Notes under the pieces: generated by a model
What the model saw: only the letters and a program-made list of their open reading frames with translations
The model's database searches: none
What the model was told of the DNA's origin: nothing
DNA from: an uncultured Opitutales bacterium
Lineage (GTDB): Bacteria > Verrucomicrobiota > Verrucomicrobiia > Opitutales > Intestinicryptomonadaceae
Length of the DNA: 41,502 bases
NCBI GenBank assembly: GCA_900548275.1
Contig: URJY01000018.1
Span: forward strand, 1 to 41,502
Direction of reading: 5' to 3'
Program-made: the position numbers and the translations under genes
Shown here: positions 33,883 to 41,502 of the stretch, piece by piece
Numbering within the stretch: the stretch's first letter is position 1
How the letters are laid out: the number at the start of each line of letters is the position of its first letter

Positions 33883-34617
33883 TTACGATATTTTGTTAAG
33901 CAGAAATTCGACGTACGCGATGTCCTCGGGCACGGTGATTTTCGGATTCGGGCGCAGATTTTCCACGAACGAAATCTTCGCGCCGTCCATCACGTAAGCC
34001 GCGACGTCGTCGGTTACTCTGACTTTGTTTTTGCGAACCTTTTCGTAGGCGGCAATGATGTCCGCCGCCGCGAAGACCTGCGGGGTTTGCATCGCCCAAA
34101 GGCGCGAGCGTTCGAGGTCGGCGGGCTTGATTTTCACGGTCGAGCCGCTCGGCGGAACGCGTTTGATTGTGTCGGTTACGCGCGAAGCGAGCACCGCCGC
34201 GCCGTCGCGCGTTGCTGCGGCGGCGAGCAGCACGATGTTTTCCGCCCCCACGAGCGGGCGCGCGCCGTCGTGGACGAACGCCAACGCCGACTTGTCGGAA
34301 ATTTCGGCAAGCCCGTTCAGCACGCTGTCCTGACGTTCCGCTCCGCCGCGGGCGAATTTTACGGAAATCGCCTTGCGGTAGTCGGGGAAGAAAGTTTTGA
34401 GAGCCGAGCATATTGCGCGTTTCTGTTTTTCGTCGCGGCAGACGAACACGATTTCCGAAACCTGTCCGCTTTCGAGAAACGCCTTGAAAGAGTGCAGAAT
34501 CACGGGCATTCCCGCGAGCGGCTCGAGCACCTTGTCCGCAACCGTCCCGCGCATTCGCGAGCCGCTTCCGCCCGCGAGAATCACCGCAACGTTGCCCGAT
34601 TTTTTCGAAGTTTTCAT
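33883..34617 (-). CDS. ispD: 2-C-methyl-D-erythritol 4-phosphate cytidylyltransferase
   Basis: 244 residues of the nucleotidyltransferase fold. The N-terminal loop reads VILAGGSGSRMRGTVADK, a slightly altered form of AAGxGxRMGxxxPK with the catalytic Arg and Lys kept; GGAERQDSVLNGL, FVHDGARPLV and TVPEDIAYVEFLL are further IspD signatures. It couples MEP to CTP in isoprenoid synthesis. Its ATG overlaps the pyrF stop (ATGA), and ispF follows, so the three are one operon. Confidence 0.95.
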   Translation of the reverse strand: MKTSKKSGNVAVILAGGSGSRMRGTVADKVLEPLAGMPVILHSFKAFLESGQVSEIVFVCRDEKQKRAICSALKTFFPDYRKAISVKFARGGAERQDSVLNGLAEISDKSALAFVHDGARPLVGAENIVLLAAAATRDGAAVLASRVTDTIKRVPPSGSTVKIKPADLERSRLWAMQTPQVFAAADIIAAYEKVRKNKVRVTDDVAAYVMDGAKISFVENLRPNPKITVPEDIAYVEFLLNKIS

Positions 34618-35312
34618 TTCAGTTGGTCGATTATCGAACGCGCCGCCTGCGCGGGGTCCTGCGCCTTGAGAATCGGGCGTCCGACGACTATGAAGCTCGA
34701 GCCGGCCTCAGCCGCGAGTTCGGGAGTCATCACGCGTTTTTGTTCGTCGGTAGAAGAGCCTGCGGGTCGTATTCCGGGGGTGATGAGTTTGATGTCGGGC
34801 GGCAGAATTTTGCGCAGCATTTCGATTTCGAGAGGCGAGCACACAAGCCCCTTCATTCCCGAATCGACCGCGAGTTTTGCGAGCAGTTCAACCTGTTCCG
34901 ACGGAGCTTTCGCAACGCCCGTTTCGGCGAGTCCGTCGGCGTCGAACGACGTCAGCACGGTTACGCCCAGAAGCAGCAGGTCGGGGTTGGTTTCCTTCGC
35001 CGCGGCGACCGCAGCCGCCATCATTTCGCGGCCGCCCGAAGTGTGGATTGTAAGCATCGACACGGGCAAGCCCTTGAGGCTCTTGACCGCCGAGGCAACC
35101 GTGTTGGGAATGTCGTAAAGTTTGAGGTCGAGAAAAACCTTGAAGCCCATATCGGCGACTTCTTTTACGAAATCGCGGCCGTAGGCAAGATACATCTGAA
35201 GCCCAATCTTCACCCATTCGAGGTTTCCGCGCAGCTTTGCGAGCATATCCAAAGCCGCGGCTCTGTCGGGCAGGTCGAGGGCGAGCATCAATTTGCAATC
35301 GTGTTTTGACAT
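34614..35312 (-). CDS. pyrF: Orotidine 5'-phosphate decarboxylase
   Basis: 232 residues. It makes UMP in the last step of de novo pyrimidine synthesis. The catalytic motif DLKLYDIPNTV (Asp-x-Lys-xx-Asp) is intact, and the phosphate-binding end PGIRPAG...VGRPI is present. ATG 35312 (MSKHDCKLMLALDLP) is chosen by homology; an in-frame start 7 codons upstream exists. It heads the minus-strand operon with ispD and ispF and is divergent from ispE with 48 bases between starts, so the promoters must overlap. Confidence 0.96.
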   Translation of the reverse strand: MSKHDCKLMLALDLPDRAAALDMLAKLRGNLEWVKIGLQMYLAYGRDFVKEVADMGFKVFLDLKLYDIPNTVASAVKSLKGLPVSMLTIHTSGGREMMAAAVAAAKETNPDLLLLGVTVLTSFDADGLAETGVAKAPSEQVELLAKLAVDSGMKGLVCSPLEIEMLRKILPPDIKLITPGIRPAGSSTDEQKRVMTPELAAEAGSSFIVVGRPILKAQDPAQAARSIIDQLK

Positions 35313-35360
35313 ATTGGCGCGTTTATGCAACAATCGCGCAAAATTTTCAAATATTTAAAT

Positions 35361-36239
35361 ATGAAAGTTAAAAAGTTTTCCCCCTGCAAAGTAAATCTGA
35401 TGTTGGCGATAACGGGAATGCGCCCCGACGGCTTCCACAATCTGGTAAGCATTGTAGCCCCCGTGAAATTCGGCGACTGGCTCGAGGTCGAAAAGCTCGA
35501 ATCCGCAAACGCCGACGTTGTGGAATGCAATATGGAGGGCGTGCCGCTCGACGGGTCGAACCTCGTCGTAAAGGCTGCCGAGCTGTTCCGCGGGGCGACG
35601 GGCGAAAGCGCGTTCTTCAAATTCGCCCTTACAAAAAACGTGCCGCACGGCGCGGGACTCGGCGGCGGAAGCTCGAACGGCGCGGCGGCTTTGCTTGCCG
35701 TCAACGAACTTTGCGGAAAGCCGCTTTCGACGAAAAAGCTCGAAACTCTCGCCGCCGAAATGGGCAGCGACTGCCCGCTTTTCCTCACGGGAACGCCCGT
35801 TGTAATGCGCGGACGCGGCGAGCTTGTCTACCCGCTTTTCGGGGACGCAGCCGACTACATCTCGCGCCTGAAACTCGTAATTTTCAAGCCCGCATTTTCG
35901 ATAAACACGGGTTGGGCGTATTCGCAAATGAAGGCGAACCCCTCCGACTACATCGACGCCGACGAAGCAGAGTCAATGCTTTCCGTCTGGCTCGAAAACC
36001 CGAGCATTTCGGGCTTGCCGCTTGTCAACAATATGCAGATTGAGGCGTTCAAAAAATTCCCCGCGCTCGAACTTGCGGTTGAATCGGTGCGCGAAAAATT
36101 CAGAATCCCAGCGATGATGAGCGGCTCGGGCAGCGCGTGTTTTGCGATAGTAAACAACCTGACCGAAACCGAAGTCGGGGAGCTGAAAGCCCACATAAAA
36201 TCGATGCTCGGCGACTCCTGCGTAGTCGTCGACGCATAG
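35361..36239 (+). CDS. ispE: 4-diphosphocytidyl-2-C-methyl-D-erythritol kinase
   Basis: A 292-residue GHMP kinase acting between IspD and IspF in the MEP pathway. Motif 1 is PCKVNLMLAITGMRPDGFHNL, the ATP-binding glycine loop is NVPHGAGLGGGSSNGAAALL, and motif 3 is MMSGSGSACFAI. ATG 35361 fits the family start. Transcribed away from pyrF-ispD-ispF, it brings three of the consecutive MEP-pathway steps into one 2.9-kb locus. A strong terminator follows. Confidence 0.96.
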   Translation: MKVKKFSPCKVNLMLAITGMRPDGFHNLVSIVAPVKFGDWLEVEKLESANADVVECNMEGVPLDGSNLVVKAAELFRGATGESAFFKFALTKNVPHGAGLGGGSSNGAAALLAVNELCGKPLSTKKLETLAAEMGSDCPLFLTGTPVVMRGRGELVYPLFGDAADYISRLKLVIFKPAFSINTGWAYSQMKANPSDYIDADEAESMLSVWLENPSISGLPLVNNMQIEAFKKFPALELAVESVREKFRIPAMMSGSGSACFAIVNNLTETEVGELKAHIKSMLGDSCVVVDA

Positions 36240-36242
36240 ACT

Positions 36243-36270
36243 AAAAGCCCCGTTTCGGCGGGGCTTTTTT
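36243..36270 (+). terminator. Terminator of ispE
   Basis: Stem AAAAGCCCCG (36243-36252) and CGGGGCTTTT (36259-36268) in a T run, 4 bases after the stop. Confidence 0.9.
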
Positions 36271-36286
36271 GCGTTTCGGACGCGCG

Positions 36287-38500
36287 CTATCGGGATGTTA
36301 TTGCGTGCGTTTTGCCGCCGAATTTCACTGCGGCGGTTGCGCCTTTCGGAAGCGACACGTCGAACTTTCCGCCCTCTTCGAAACGGTATTTGAGAATACC
36401 CTGCTTGAGCGGAATTTCGCCCTCAATCCACTTCAGCCCCGCGAGGTTCGGCTCGAGAACGTATTCGGCGGGGTTGGCGGTTTCGCGGAAGCCGCAAAGT
36501 CCGCGCACTGCCACGATAATCGGCGGCGCGCCGAACGAGGCGTGGCAAAGACTCAGCCCGAACGGTCTGCCGTAGAACTTCAGTTTGTCGGCGGGCGAAG
36601 CGGTCGGCGAAAGGTTTTCGGGGAAGCGCGTGTGCCCTTCGTCGAGCCACTGCCCCCAGAATTTGCGGACGAAATCGAACGCCTCTTTCGTGCGCCCCGC
36701 CTTTATGTACGCGAGCATTTCGTAGCCCTTTTCAATGCTGATGTCTTCGTAGTAAAGCGGAATATCGGGAAGGACTTTTTCGAAGAGATTGTCCATTGCG
36801 CTTTCGGGAAAAATGCCAGCAAGTATCGCCCAGTACTGCGCGTAGTGCGAAATTTCGGTATCGGGTTTTCCGTTTTTGTCGTAGCCGTTTATGAACGCGC
36901 CGCGCTTTTCGTCCCAAAAGTGTTTGACGATTTCGGCGCGCAATTCGCCCGCCATTTTACGGTATTTTTCGGCTGATGCGGCGTCGCCCCACCGCCCGAA
37001 AAACTCGGAGGCGATTTTCCAGTTTTCGTACAGCATTATCTGCACGTACGCGGGCGTACCGTTCCAGTGCGAGGCGCGGTAGCGTTTAGACCACGCGGGC
37101 AGAAACATCCCCCACTTCGTCGGGCGGCTCGGCAGAAATCCGTTCCCATCGAGAGCCGATTCGTAGAGTTTCAGCAGCTGCAAAATTCTGTCTTTGTAGC
37201 GGAGCGAAACGGAGATGTCGCCGTAGCGCGAAAAGTCGTGCTTAAAGCCTATGAGCGCGTGAAGCGGGTAGTCCAAAATTCCCGTGTCGTAAACCGTCGG
37301 CTTGTCGGAAAGCAGCGAGAGCGCGTAGGAGTTACGCGAGACGAAATCGGCGTCGAAAATATAGTCGGCGGCGAGCGTTGTCTCTACCGCGTCGAGCGGC
37401 CACGGCAGGCAGTCGCGCTTGATTCCGTCGAGGTAGAAGTCGCGCGTCGAGGTGTGGATTGTCGCGGCGGAGGCTGCGATTATGCGGTTGAATTTTTCGT
37501 CGCTGCAACGGAACGAACCGATTCGGTTCATCGGGAAAAGCTCCGCGCGGAAAACGACGTTCGAAATTTCCGCGCCGCCGTCGGACTCGATTCGCAAATA
37601 GCGCAGCGCGGCGGTCGGCAGCACTATTTCGTCCGCCCCGCCCGTCAGTTCGAACGACGGCAGCGGCTTTTGCTCGAAAAATCGGGCGTCGTCCGAAACC
37701 GCCTCGGCGACGCTCTCGCCGACATGGAAGCGAAGCCTTCCCGACCCCTTCGCCGACAGCGCGACGCTCCCGAGTTCGTCGTGTCTGAAGTCGAGCACAA
37801 TGCGCGAGTTTTTGCCCATCGCGATTTTGTCCGCGCGGACTTGGCAGTTGACCGACAGCAAATGGTCGGACGGACGGATTTCGAAGACGTCGTAGACGAG
37901 CCTGTCGGGCGTGGTGAAGGCGTCGTCAAATATGCGCCCCGATTCGGCGGGAGTCCACGTTTTGCCGTCGAGGCTCGCCTGCCAACCGTCGGGCGACGAC
38001 ACCCCGTCGCCCTCGACGATAACGCACGGAAGCCTGTCGGTTGCCGCAACCCCGAATTCGAGAACGTGCCTGCCCTTTCCGAGAACCGACTCACCGCGCC
38101 TGTCGCGCGCCACCCGTTTGCCGTCCACGAAAAATTCGGCAACCTGCGGCGTGCGCCACTTTATCGAAGTATCGCGCGCAAGTTCCACACCGCGCCTGAA
38201 AAACGTCTTTTTTTGCGGCGCGTAATATGTTCCGCCGTCGTTGACGAACGAACAACGCTCGACCGACGCCGCCGCAAGACGCCTGTGGCAATACGAGGCG
38301 TACTGCCCCGCGTACCACATATACGACGCATTCCATTTTTCGAACTGCGGGCGCGGAAGCTTTTTCGCCGAGGGGTCGGTCGCGGGGCTGTACTGTTCGG
38401 GCGACAACTGTTGACCGCCGAACGAAGCGCAACCCGCCCCGAATACAAAGAGCGCGGACAGAACCGCGCGCAATCTAAAATTCAAAGTGAACATATTCAT
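36287..38500 (-). CDS. Alpha-L-rhamnosidase-like lipoprotein (GH78-type)
   Basis: 737 residues from ATG 38500 (MNMFTLNFRLRAVLSALFVFGAGC), a lipoprotein signal with acylation at the Cys of FGAGC. It has N-terminal beta domains, then an (alpha/alpha)6 barrel beginning near FRCSDEKFNRIIAASAATIH. The stretch DFYLDGIKRDCLPWPLDA corresponds to the conserved GH78 region (DCPQRDERLGWTGDA in reference enzymes) and keeps the acidic residues. A second ATG at 38494 is possible. It is a distant paralogue of the enzyme at 5412-7793: the two share architecture but little obvious sequence. A cell-surface rhamnose-releasing enzyme is inferred. Confidence 0.8.
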   Translation of the reverse strand: MNMFTLNFRLRAVLSALFVFGAGCASFGGQQLSPEQYSPATDPSAKKLPRPQFEKWNASYMWYAGQYASYCHRRLAAASVERCSFVNDGGTYYAPQKKTFFRRGVELARDTSIKWRTPQVAEFFVDGKRVARDRRGESVLGKGRHVLEFGVAATDRLPCVIVEGDGVSSPDGWQASLDGKTWTPAESGRIFDDAFTTPDRLVYDVFEIRPSDHLLSVNCQVRADKIAMGKNSRIVLDFRHDELGSVALSAKGSGRLRFHVGESVAEAVSDDARFFEQKPLPSFELTGGADEIVLPTAALRYLRIESDGGAEISNVVFRAELFPMNRIGSFRCSDEKFNRIIAASAATIHTSTRDFYLDGIKRDCLPWPLDAVETTLAADYIFDADFVSRNSYALSLLSDKPTVYDTGILDYPLHALIGFKHDFSRYGDISVSLRYKDRILQLLKLYESALDGNGFLPSRPTKWGMFLPAWSKRYRASHWNGTPAYVQIMLYENWKIASEFFGRWGDAASAEKYRKMAGELRAEIVKHFWDEKRGAFINGYDKNGKPDTEISHYAQYWAILAGIFPESAMDNLFEKVLPDIPLYYEDISIEKGYEMLAYIKAGRTKEAFDFVRKFWGQWLDEGHTRFPENLSPTASPADKLKFYGRPFGLSLCHASFGAPPIIVAVRGLCGFRETANPAEYVLEPNLAGLKWIEGEIPLKQGILKYRFEEGGKFDVSLPKGATAAVKFGGKTHAITSR

Positions 38501-38555
38501 AACCGTGTTTGAAAGTAAAAATTCCGAAATCGAAGCCGCGAACAATACGGGAAAG

Positions 38556-39395
38556 CTACAGCGCGGCTATGCGCTTGAGGTTGTCGCGGCACAGGCGCAA
38601 GCCCTCGTCGTAAAGCGACGACAGACGTGAAGCGTCACGCTCGAGCCTGTCGACGCGCAGCGGGCGCATCGGGCGGATTATCACCGCCCTGCCCTCGCGC
38701 TCCAGCCGTTCGGCATAGGCGAGCGTTTCGTTGTAGCGCACGTTTGCCGCTTTGATGCATTCTATCAGATTCGGATACTTTTTATACAAAAGCTTGGCAA
38801 TCGGATGGTACATTGTGGGCTTTACAAAACCCGCGTTGCGCGTCAGCACGAACACGAATTTTTTGTAGCCGTCAAGCTCGGCGCAACGCACGGCAATGGG
38901 TTCGGAAAGCCCGCCGTCGAGATACGGAACGCCGCCGATTTCGGCAATCGGGCAGACGTACGGCAGACTGCACGAAGCCCTGCACGCTTCGAGCAGCGAA
39001 TCGAAAGTGTCGGGCTTGTCGAAATATTCGGCGCGCCCCGTTATGCAATTCGTGGCGACAAGCTTGAACGCGCCGGACTTCATATACGCGTCGAAGTCGT
39101 ACGGATAGACCTTGCGCGGCAGTTCGCCGAAAAGGAAGTCGTAGTCCATAATGCAGCGGCGCGTGAGCAGAAATTTCAGCCCTATATAATTATACTGCAA
39201 AAGCGCGTCGATGTTGCAAAACCTCGCCCTGCCACGCTGCCGCGACGCGTACGAAAGCCCGTTGGAGCTGCCCGCCGACACTCCCACCGTGTAGGGAAAA
39301 TAAAATTTTTCGTCGAGAAACGCGTCGAGCACGCCCGCCGTGAAAACGCCGCGCATTCCGCCGCCCTCGAGAACCAACGCAATATCCTCCAACAT
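38556..39395 (-). CDS. Patatin-like phospholipase
   Basis: 279 residues. The Ser-Asp dyad is visible: oxyanion loop EGGGMRGVFTAGVLDAFL, nucleophile Ser40 in GVSAGSSNG, and the catalytic Asp in YLDGGLSEPI. It hydrolyses acyl esters of lipids; with no signal peptide it resembles the RssA/YjjU/YlbK group of cytoplasmic patatins. ATG 39395 (MLEDIALVLEGG) places the oxyanion loop at the usual distance. An ATG at 39491 would add 32 residues and leave only 10 bases to the divergent start of the next gene, so it is less likely. Confidence 0.88.
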   Translation of the reverse strand: MLEDIALVLEGGGMRGVFTAGVLDAFLDEKFYFPYTVGVSAGSSNGLSYASRQRGRARFCNIDALLQYNYIGLKFLLTRRCIMDYDFLFGELPRKVYPYDFDAYMKSGAFKLVATNCITGRAEYFDKPDTFDSLLEACRASCSLPYVCPIAEIGGVPYLDGGLSEPIAVRCAELDGYKKFVFVLTRNAGFVKPTMYHPIAKLLYKKYPNLIECIKAANVRYNETLAYAERLEREGRAVIIRPMRPLRVDRLERDASRLSSLYDEGLRLCRDNLKRIAAL

Positions 39396-39501
39396 AACCG
39401 AACTATGTTCGAACACGGACGGCAAAATTTCAAGCCAATAGTCGGTTGCCGTGCGAAAATAAGGTTTGACCTCAATCGTTTGAGGGGGCATATTTCGTTT
39501 T

Positions 39502-41406
39502 ATGACCATTAACTTCGTATACAAAACACTTCTGTGTTCCGCTCTCTTGGGGCTGTCGGCACTCCAGACCGTCGCGGCGCAGAAAGAAAGATTTTTCGCG
39601 TACCGCTCGTTCTGGCCCGAATTCGGGGCGATGAAAAATTTCTCGAAAATCGGCGTAGACACAATCGCGATTATGCCGTCTAACACCGTAAATTCGCTCG
39701 GCGAGCCGTACTGCAAATATCCCGTTTTCTGGCGCGGCAAAAATGCCTACGACTGGAACGCATTCGACAAACAGTTCGACGACGCAATCGCCGCCAACCC
39801 GAATGCGAAAATAATCTGCATCGTAGATTTGAACTCGCCGCCGTGGCTTACGCGCGTGCTCTCGTTCGGGCACGCGTTCGACTCCGACAGTTTCTCGATG
39901 CTCTCGAACTCCGTCAACTGCAGGGAGTGGCGCAGGGAGACGGAACAGTTTCTGAAAGATTATCTCGACCGCACCGAGAAAAAATACGGCGACAAAATCG
40001 CGGCCTATATGCTCGCCTGCGGGCACACCGACGAATGGCTCGACTACGCAATCGGCGGGGCAAGCCGCTGCAAGCTCGCCGCATTCAACGCGTGGCAGAA
40101 AAAAAACGGCAAAAAGCCGACCGACATCCCCGCGCTTTCGAGAATCCACAACGCCTCTTTCGAAAACATCCTGCGCGACCCCTCGAAGGAATCCGACGTG
40201 CTCGATTTCGCCGCGTTCGCCAACGAGTCAGTGGGCGACGCCATGATAGGTTTTGCGAAAATCGCACGCTCGAAAATTTCGCCCGACAAACAGATCGGCT
40301 CGTTCTTCGGATACGTCCACCGCGCCCCGTTCGACGGGCACTACGACTACAAACGAGTATTCGAATCCGAATATTTCGACTTCTTCGTAAGCCCCGGGAA
40401 CTATCCGCTCCGCGCGATGGGCGAAGGCAGCGGCTTTATGACGACAAACGCCACGCGCGCGCGCCTCGGCAAGGGATGGCTTCACGAAATCGACCACCGT
40501 ACGCACACGTTCAACCACCAACTCTCCGAATACGTCCGCATAAAAAACGTGGGCAACTGGGAAACTCAGGCTGAGGACACTGCGGGGCTCAAGCGCGAAT
40601 TTTCGCTCGCCACAATCAACCACACCTCGCTGTGGTGTTTCGATATGTGGGGCGGCGTATACGGCACGCCCGAAACGCTCGAAACCGTAAAACGCGGCGC
40701 GGAAATCTGGCGCAAGTTCGCAAAAGACGTTTCGCCGTCGAAAGCCGAAATCGCCGTAGTCTACGACACCGCGAGCGCGTCGCTCTTCAACCAGCGCGGC
40801 GACACGGCAAAATACCGCACGGCGGTGCACGCGGCGTTCACGAAAATCGGCGCGCCGATAGAAACGTTCGCTTTCGAAGACATCGGCAAATGCGACTTGT
40901 CGAAGTACAAGCTCGTGCTGTTCCCGCACCTTTTCGTGCTCACGCCCGAACGCCGCGCCCTGCTCGACAAATACGTTTTGCGCGACGGCAAAACCGTCCT
41001 CACATCGTACGCGCCCGCAATCTGCGACGGCAAAAATCTCGACGTTTCGCGGGTGAAGAATTTCACGGGCTTCGACTACGCCGCAAAGGGTGTCAACACA
41101 AAGCAAATGGACGGGTGGAGCAGCGTATACATCCACGACCCGCAGAAGTTGTCCGCCGCCGACGCAAGGAAAATCGCCGAACGCGCGGGCGTGCGCTTCT
41201 ACGTCGACGACAACGTACCCGTGTACGCCAACGAAAAGCTTGTGTGCATACACGTCAAAGATGGCGGCAAAAAGACCGTGCGTCTCGACGGAAAATACGC
41301 AAAGGTCGTGGAACTGTACTCGGGCAAAGTCGTATCCGAAAACGCCGACAGTTTTGTGTACGACTTCAAGTCGCCCGACACCGCCCTGTTCGAACTGCAA
41401 AAATAG
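39502..41406 (+). CDS. Secreted GH42-like glycoside hydrolase with trimerisation-type domain
   Basis: 634 residues with a signal peptide (MTINFVYKTLLCSALLGLSALQTVAA). The N-terminal 400 form a TIM barrel with candidate acid/base Glu178 in GHTDEWLDY and candidate nucleophile Glu329 in GWLHEIDHRTH; the following 200 residues (AEIAVVYDTASASLFN..., YKLVLFPHLFVLTPERRALL) match the Rossmann-like trimerisation domain that follows the barrel in GH42 beta-galactosidases. The barrel is divergent, so beta-galactosidase is a guess at substrate level and a related uncharacterised family is possible. It is divergent from the patatin gene and ends 41 bases before the IS-like end at 41448. Confidence 0.72.
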   Translation: MTINFVYKTLLCSALLGLSALQTVAAQKERFFAYRSFWPEFGAMKNFSKIGVDTIAIMPSNTVNSLGEPYCKYPVFWRGKNAYDWNAFDKQFDDAIAANPNAKIICIVDLNSPPWLTRVLSFGHAFDSDSFSMLSNSVNCREWRRETEQFLKDYLDRTEKKYGDKIAAYMLACGHTDEWLDYAIGGASRCKLAAFNAWQKKNGKKPTDIPALSRIHNASFENILRDPSKESDVLDFAAFANESVGDAMIGFAKIARSKISPDKQIGSFFGYVHRAPFDGHYDYKRVFESEYFDFFVSPGNYPLRAMGEGSGFMTTNATRARLGKGWLHEIDHRTHTFNHQLSEYVRIKNVGNWETQAEDTAGLKREFSLATINHTSLWCFDMWGGVYGTPETLETVKRGAEIWRKFAKDVSPSKAEIAVVYDTASASLFNQRGDTAKYRTAVHAAFTKIGAPIETFAFEDIGKCDLSKYKLVLFPHLFVLTPERRALLDKYVLRDGKTVLTSYAPAICDGKNLDVSRVKNFTGFDYAAKGVNTKQMDGWSSVYIHDPQKLSAADARKIAERAGVRFYVDDNVPVYANEKLVCIHVKDGGKKTVRLDGKYAKVVELYSGKVVSENADSFVYDFKSPDTALFELQK

Positions 41407-41447
41407 GCTCGATTTACGGCGCAAAAAAAAAGCTCCGCATTCGCAAC

Positions 41448-41502
41448 TGAACCGTACCCCGAAAGTGGGACAATAAAAAAAGCGCGAATAGGAGATTGCC
41501 AA
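41448..41502 (+). mobile_element. Left end of an IS3-family-like insertion sequence, cut by window edge
   Basis: Begins TGAACCGTACCCC and, after GTGGGACAAT and an A run, reaches AATAGGAGATTGCCAA at the window end. The AGGAG site suggests a coding start just beyond the edge, as expected for orfA of an IS3/IS150-type transposase. It is nearly identical to 4305-4356. The family call rests only on the terminal sequence pattern; no transposase residues are visible. Confidence 0.6.

Noticed and set aside
36380..36400. GGTATTTGAGAATACC as a fifth copy of the palindrome family
   Set aside because: It lies inside the rhamnosidase coding region and lacks the AAATAC half of the core.

Overview
The window looks like a chromosomal segment of a Verrucomicrobiota bacterium, most likely Opitutae-like. 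This rests on a PEP-CTERM secreted protein, paired methylmalonyl-CoA mutase subunits, a split MEP-pathway cluster, a Pal-like lipoprotein, several secreted plant-glycan hydrolases, a GC-rich coding style full of TTCG/CGAA, and many A/T-rich leaders without Shine-Dalgarno sites. The lineage is inferred from gene content only; there is no rRNA here.

Layout. 1-400: AT-rich divergent region between a partial P-loop NTPase (minus, cut by the window edge) and a tyrosine recombinase (plus); each start lies beside a copy of a GTATTTWAAATAC palindrome. 1455-4221: minus-strand run of an enoyl-thioester reductase, queF and an HtrA-like protease. 4305-4356: solitary copy of an IS3-like left end. 4435-5118: PEP-CTERM protein, with two more palindromes upstream. 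5412-7793: GH78-like rhamnosidase, divergent from mutA-mutB (7968-12254). 12392-14953: two-domain GH51-like arabinofuranosidase. 15172-16188: Tat-type metallophosphoesterase.

16297-23082 is a tightly packed plus-strand housekeeping run: recR, uppP, an amidohydrolase, tmk, holB, a sugar isomerase-like protein, ybeY, a DUF502 membrane protein and a RecO-like protein, with several start/stop overlaps. It is followed by an orphan chemoreceptor-like protein (minus), a small secreted Ala-rich protein (minus), a charged 565-residue protein of unknown function (plus) and an NYN-domain nuclease-like protein (minus). 28764-31371 is an unusual minus-strand operon: a DevA-type ABC ATPase, an NSS sodium symporter and a 53-residue MetS-like subunit. 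Next come a Pal-like lipoprotein, a 340-bp array of palindromic hairpin modules, a membrane-anchored coiled-coil protein, and the cluster pyrF-ispD-ispF (minus) / ispE (plus).

The right end holds a second GH78-like rhamnosidase lipoprotein, a patatin-like phospholipase, a secreted GH42-like hydrolase and, at the very edge, a left end nearly identical to the 4305 repeat, apparently the start of an intact insertion sequence.

Together the genes suggest a polysaccharide-degrading organism (rhamnose-, arabinose- and perhaps galactose-containing plant glycans) with a methylmalonyl-CoA route between succinate and propionate. The most unusual signals are non-coding: the four palindromes arranged as two inverted pairs, the modular hairpin array at 32231-32573, and the two IS-like ends.
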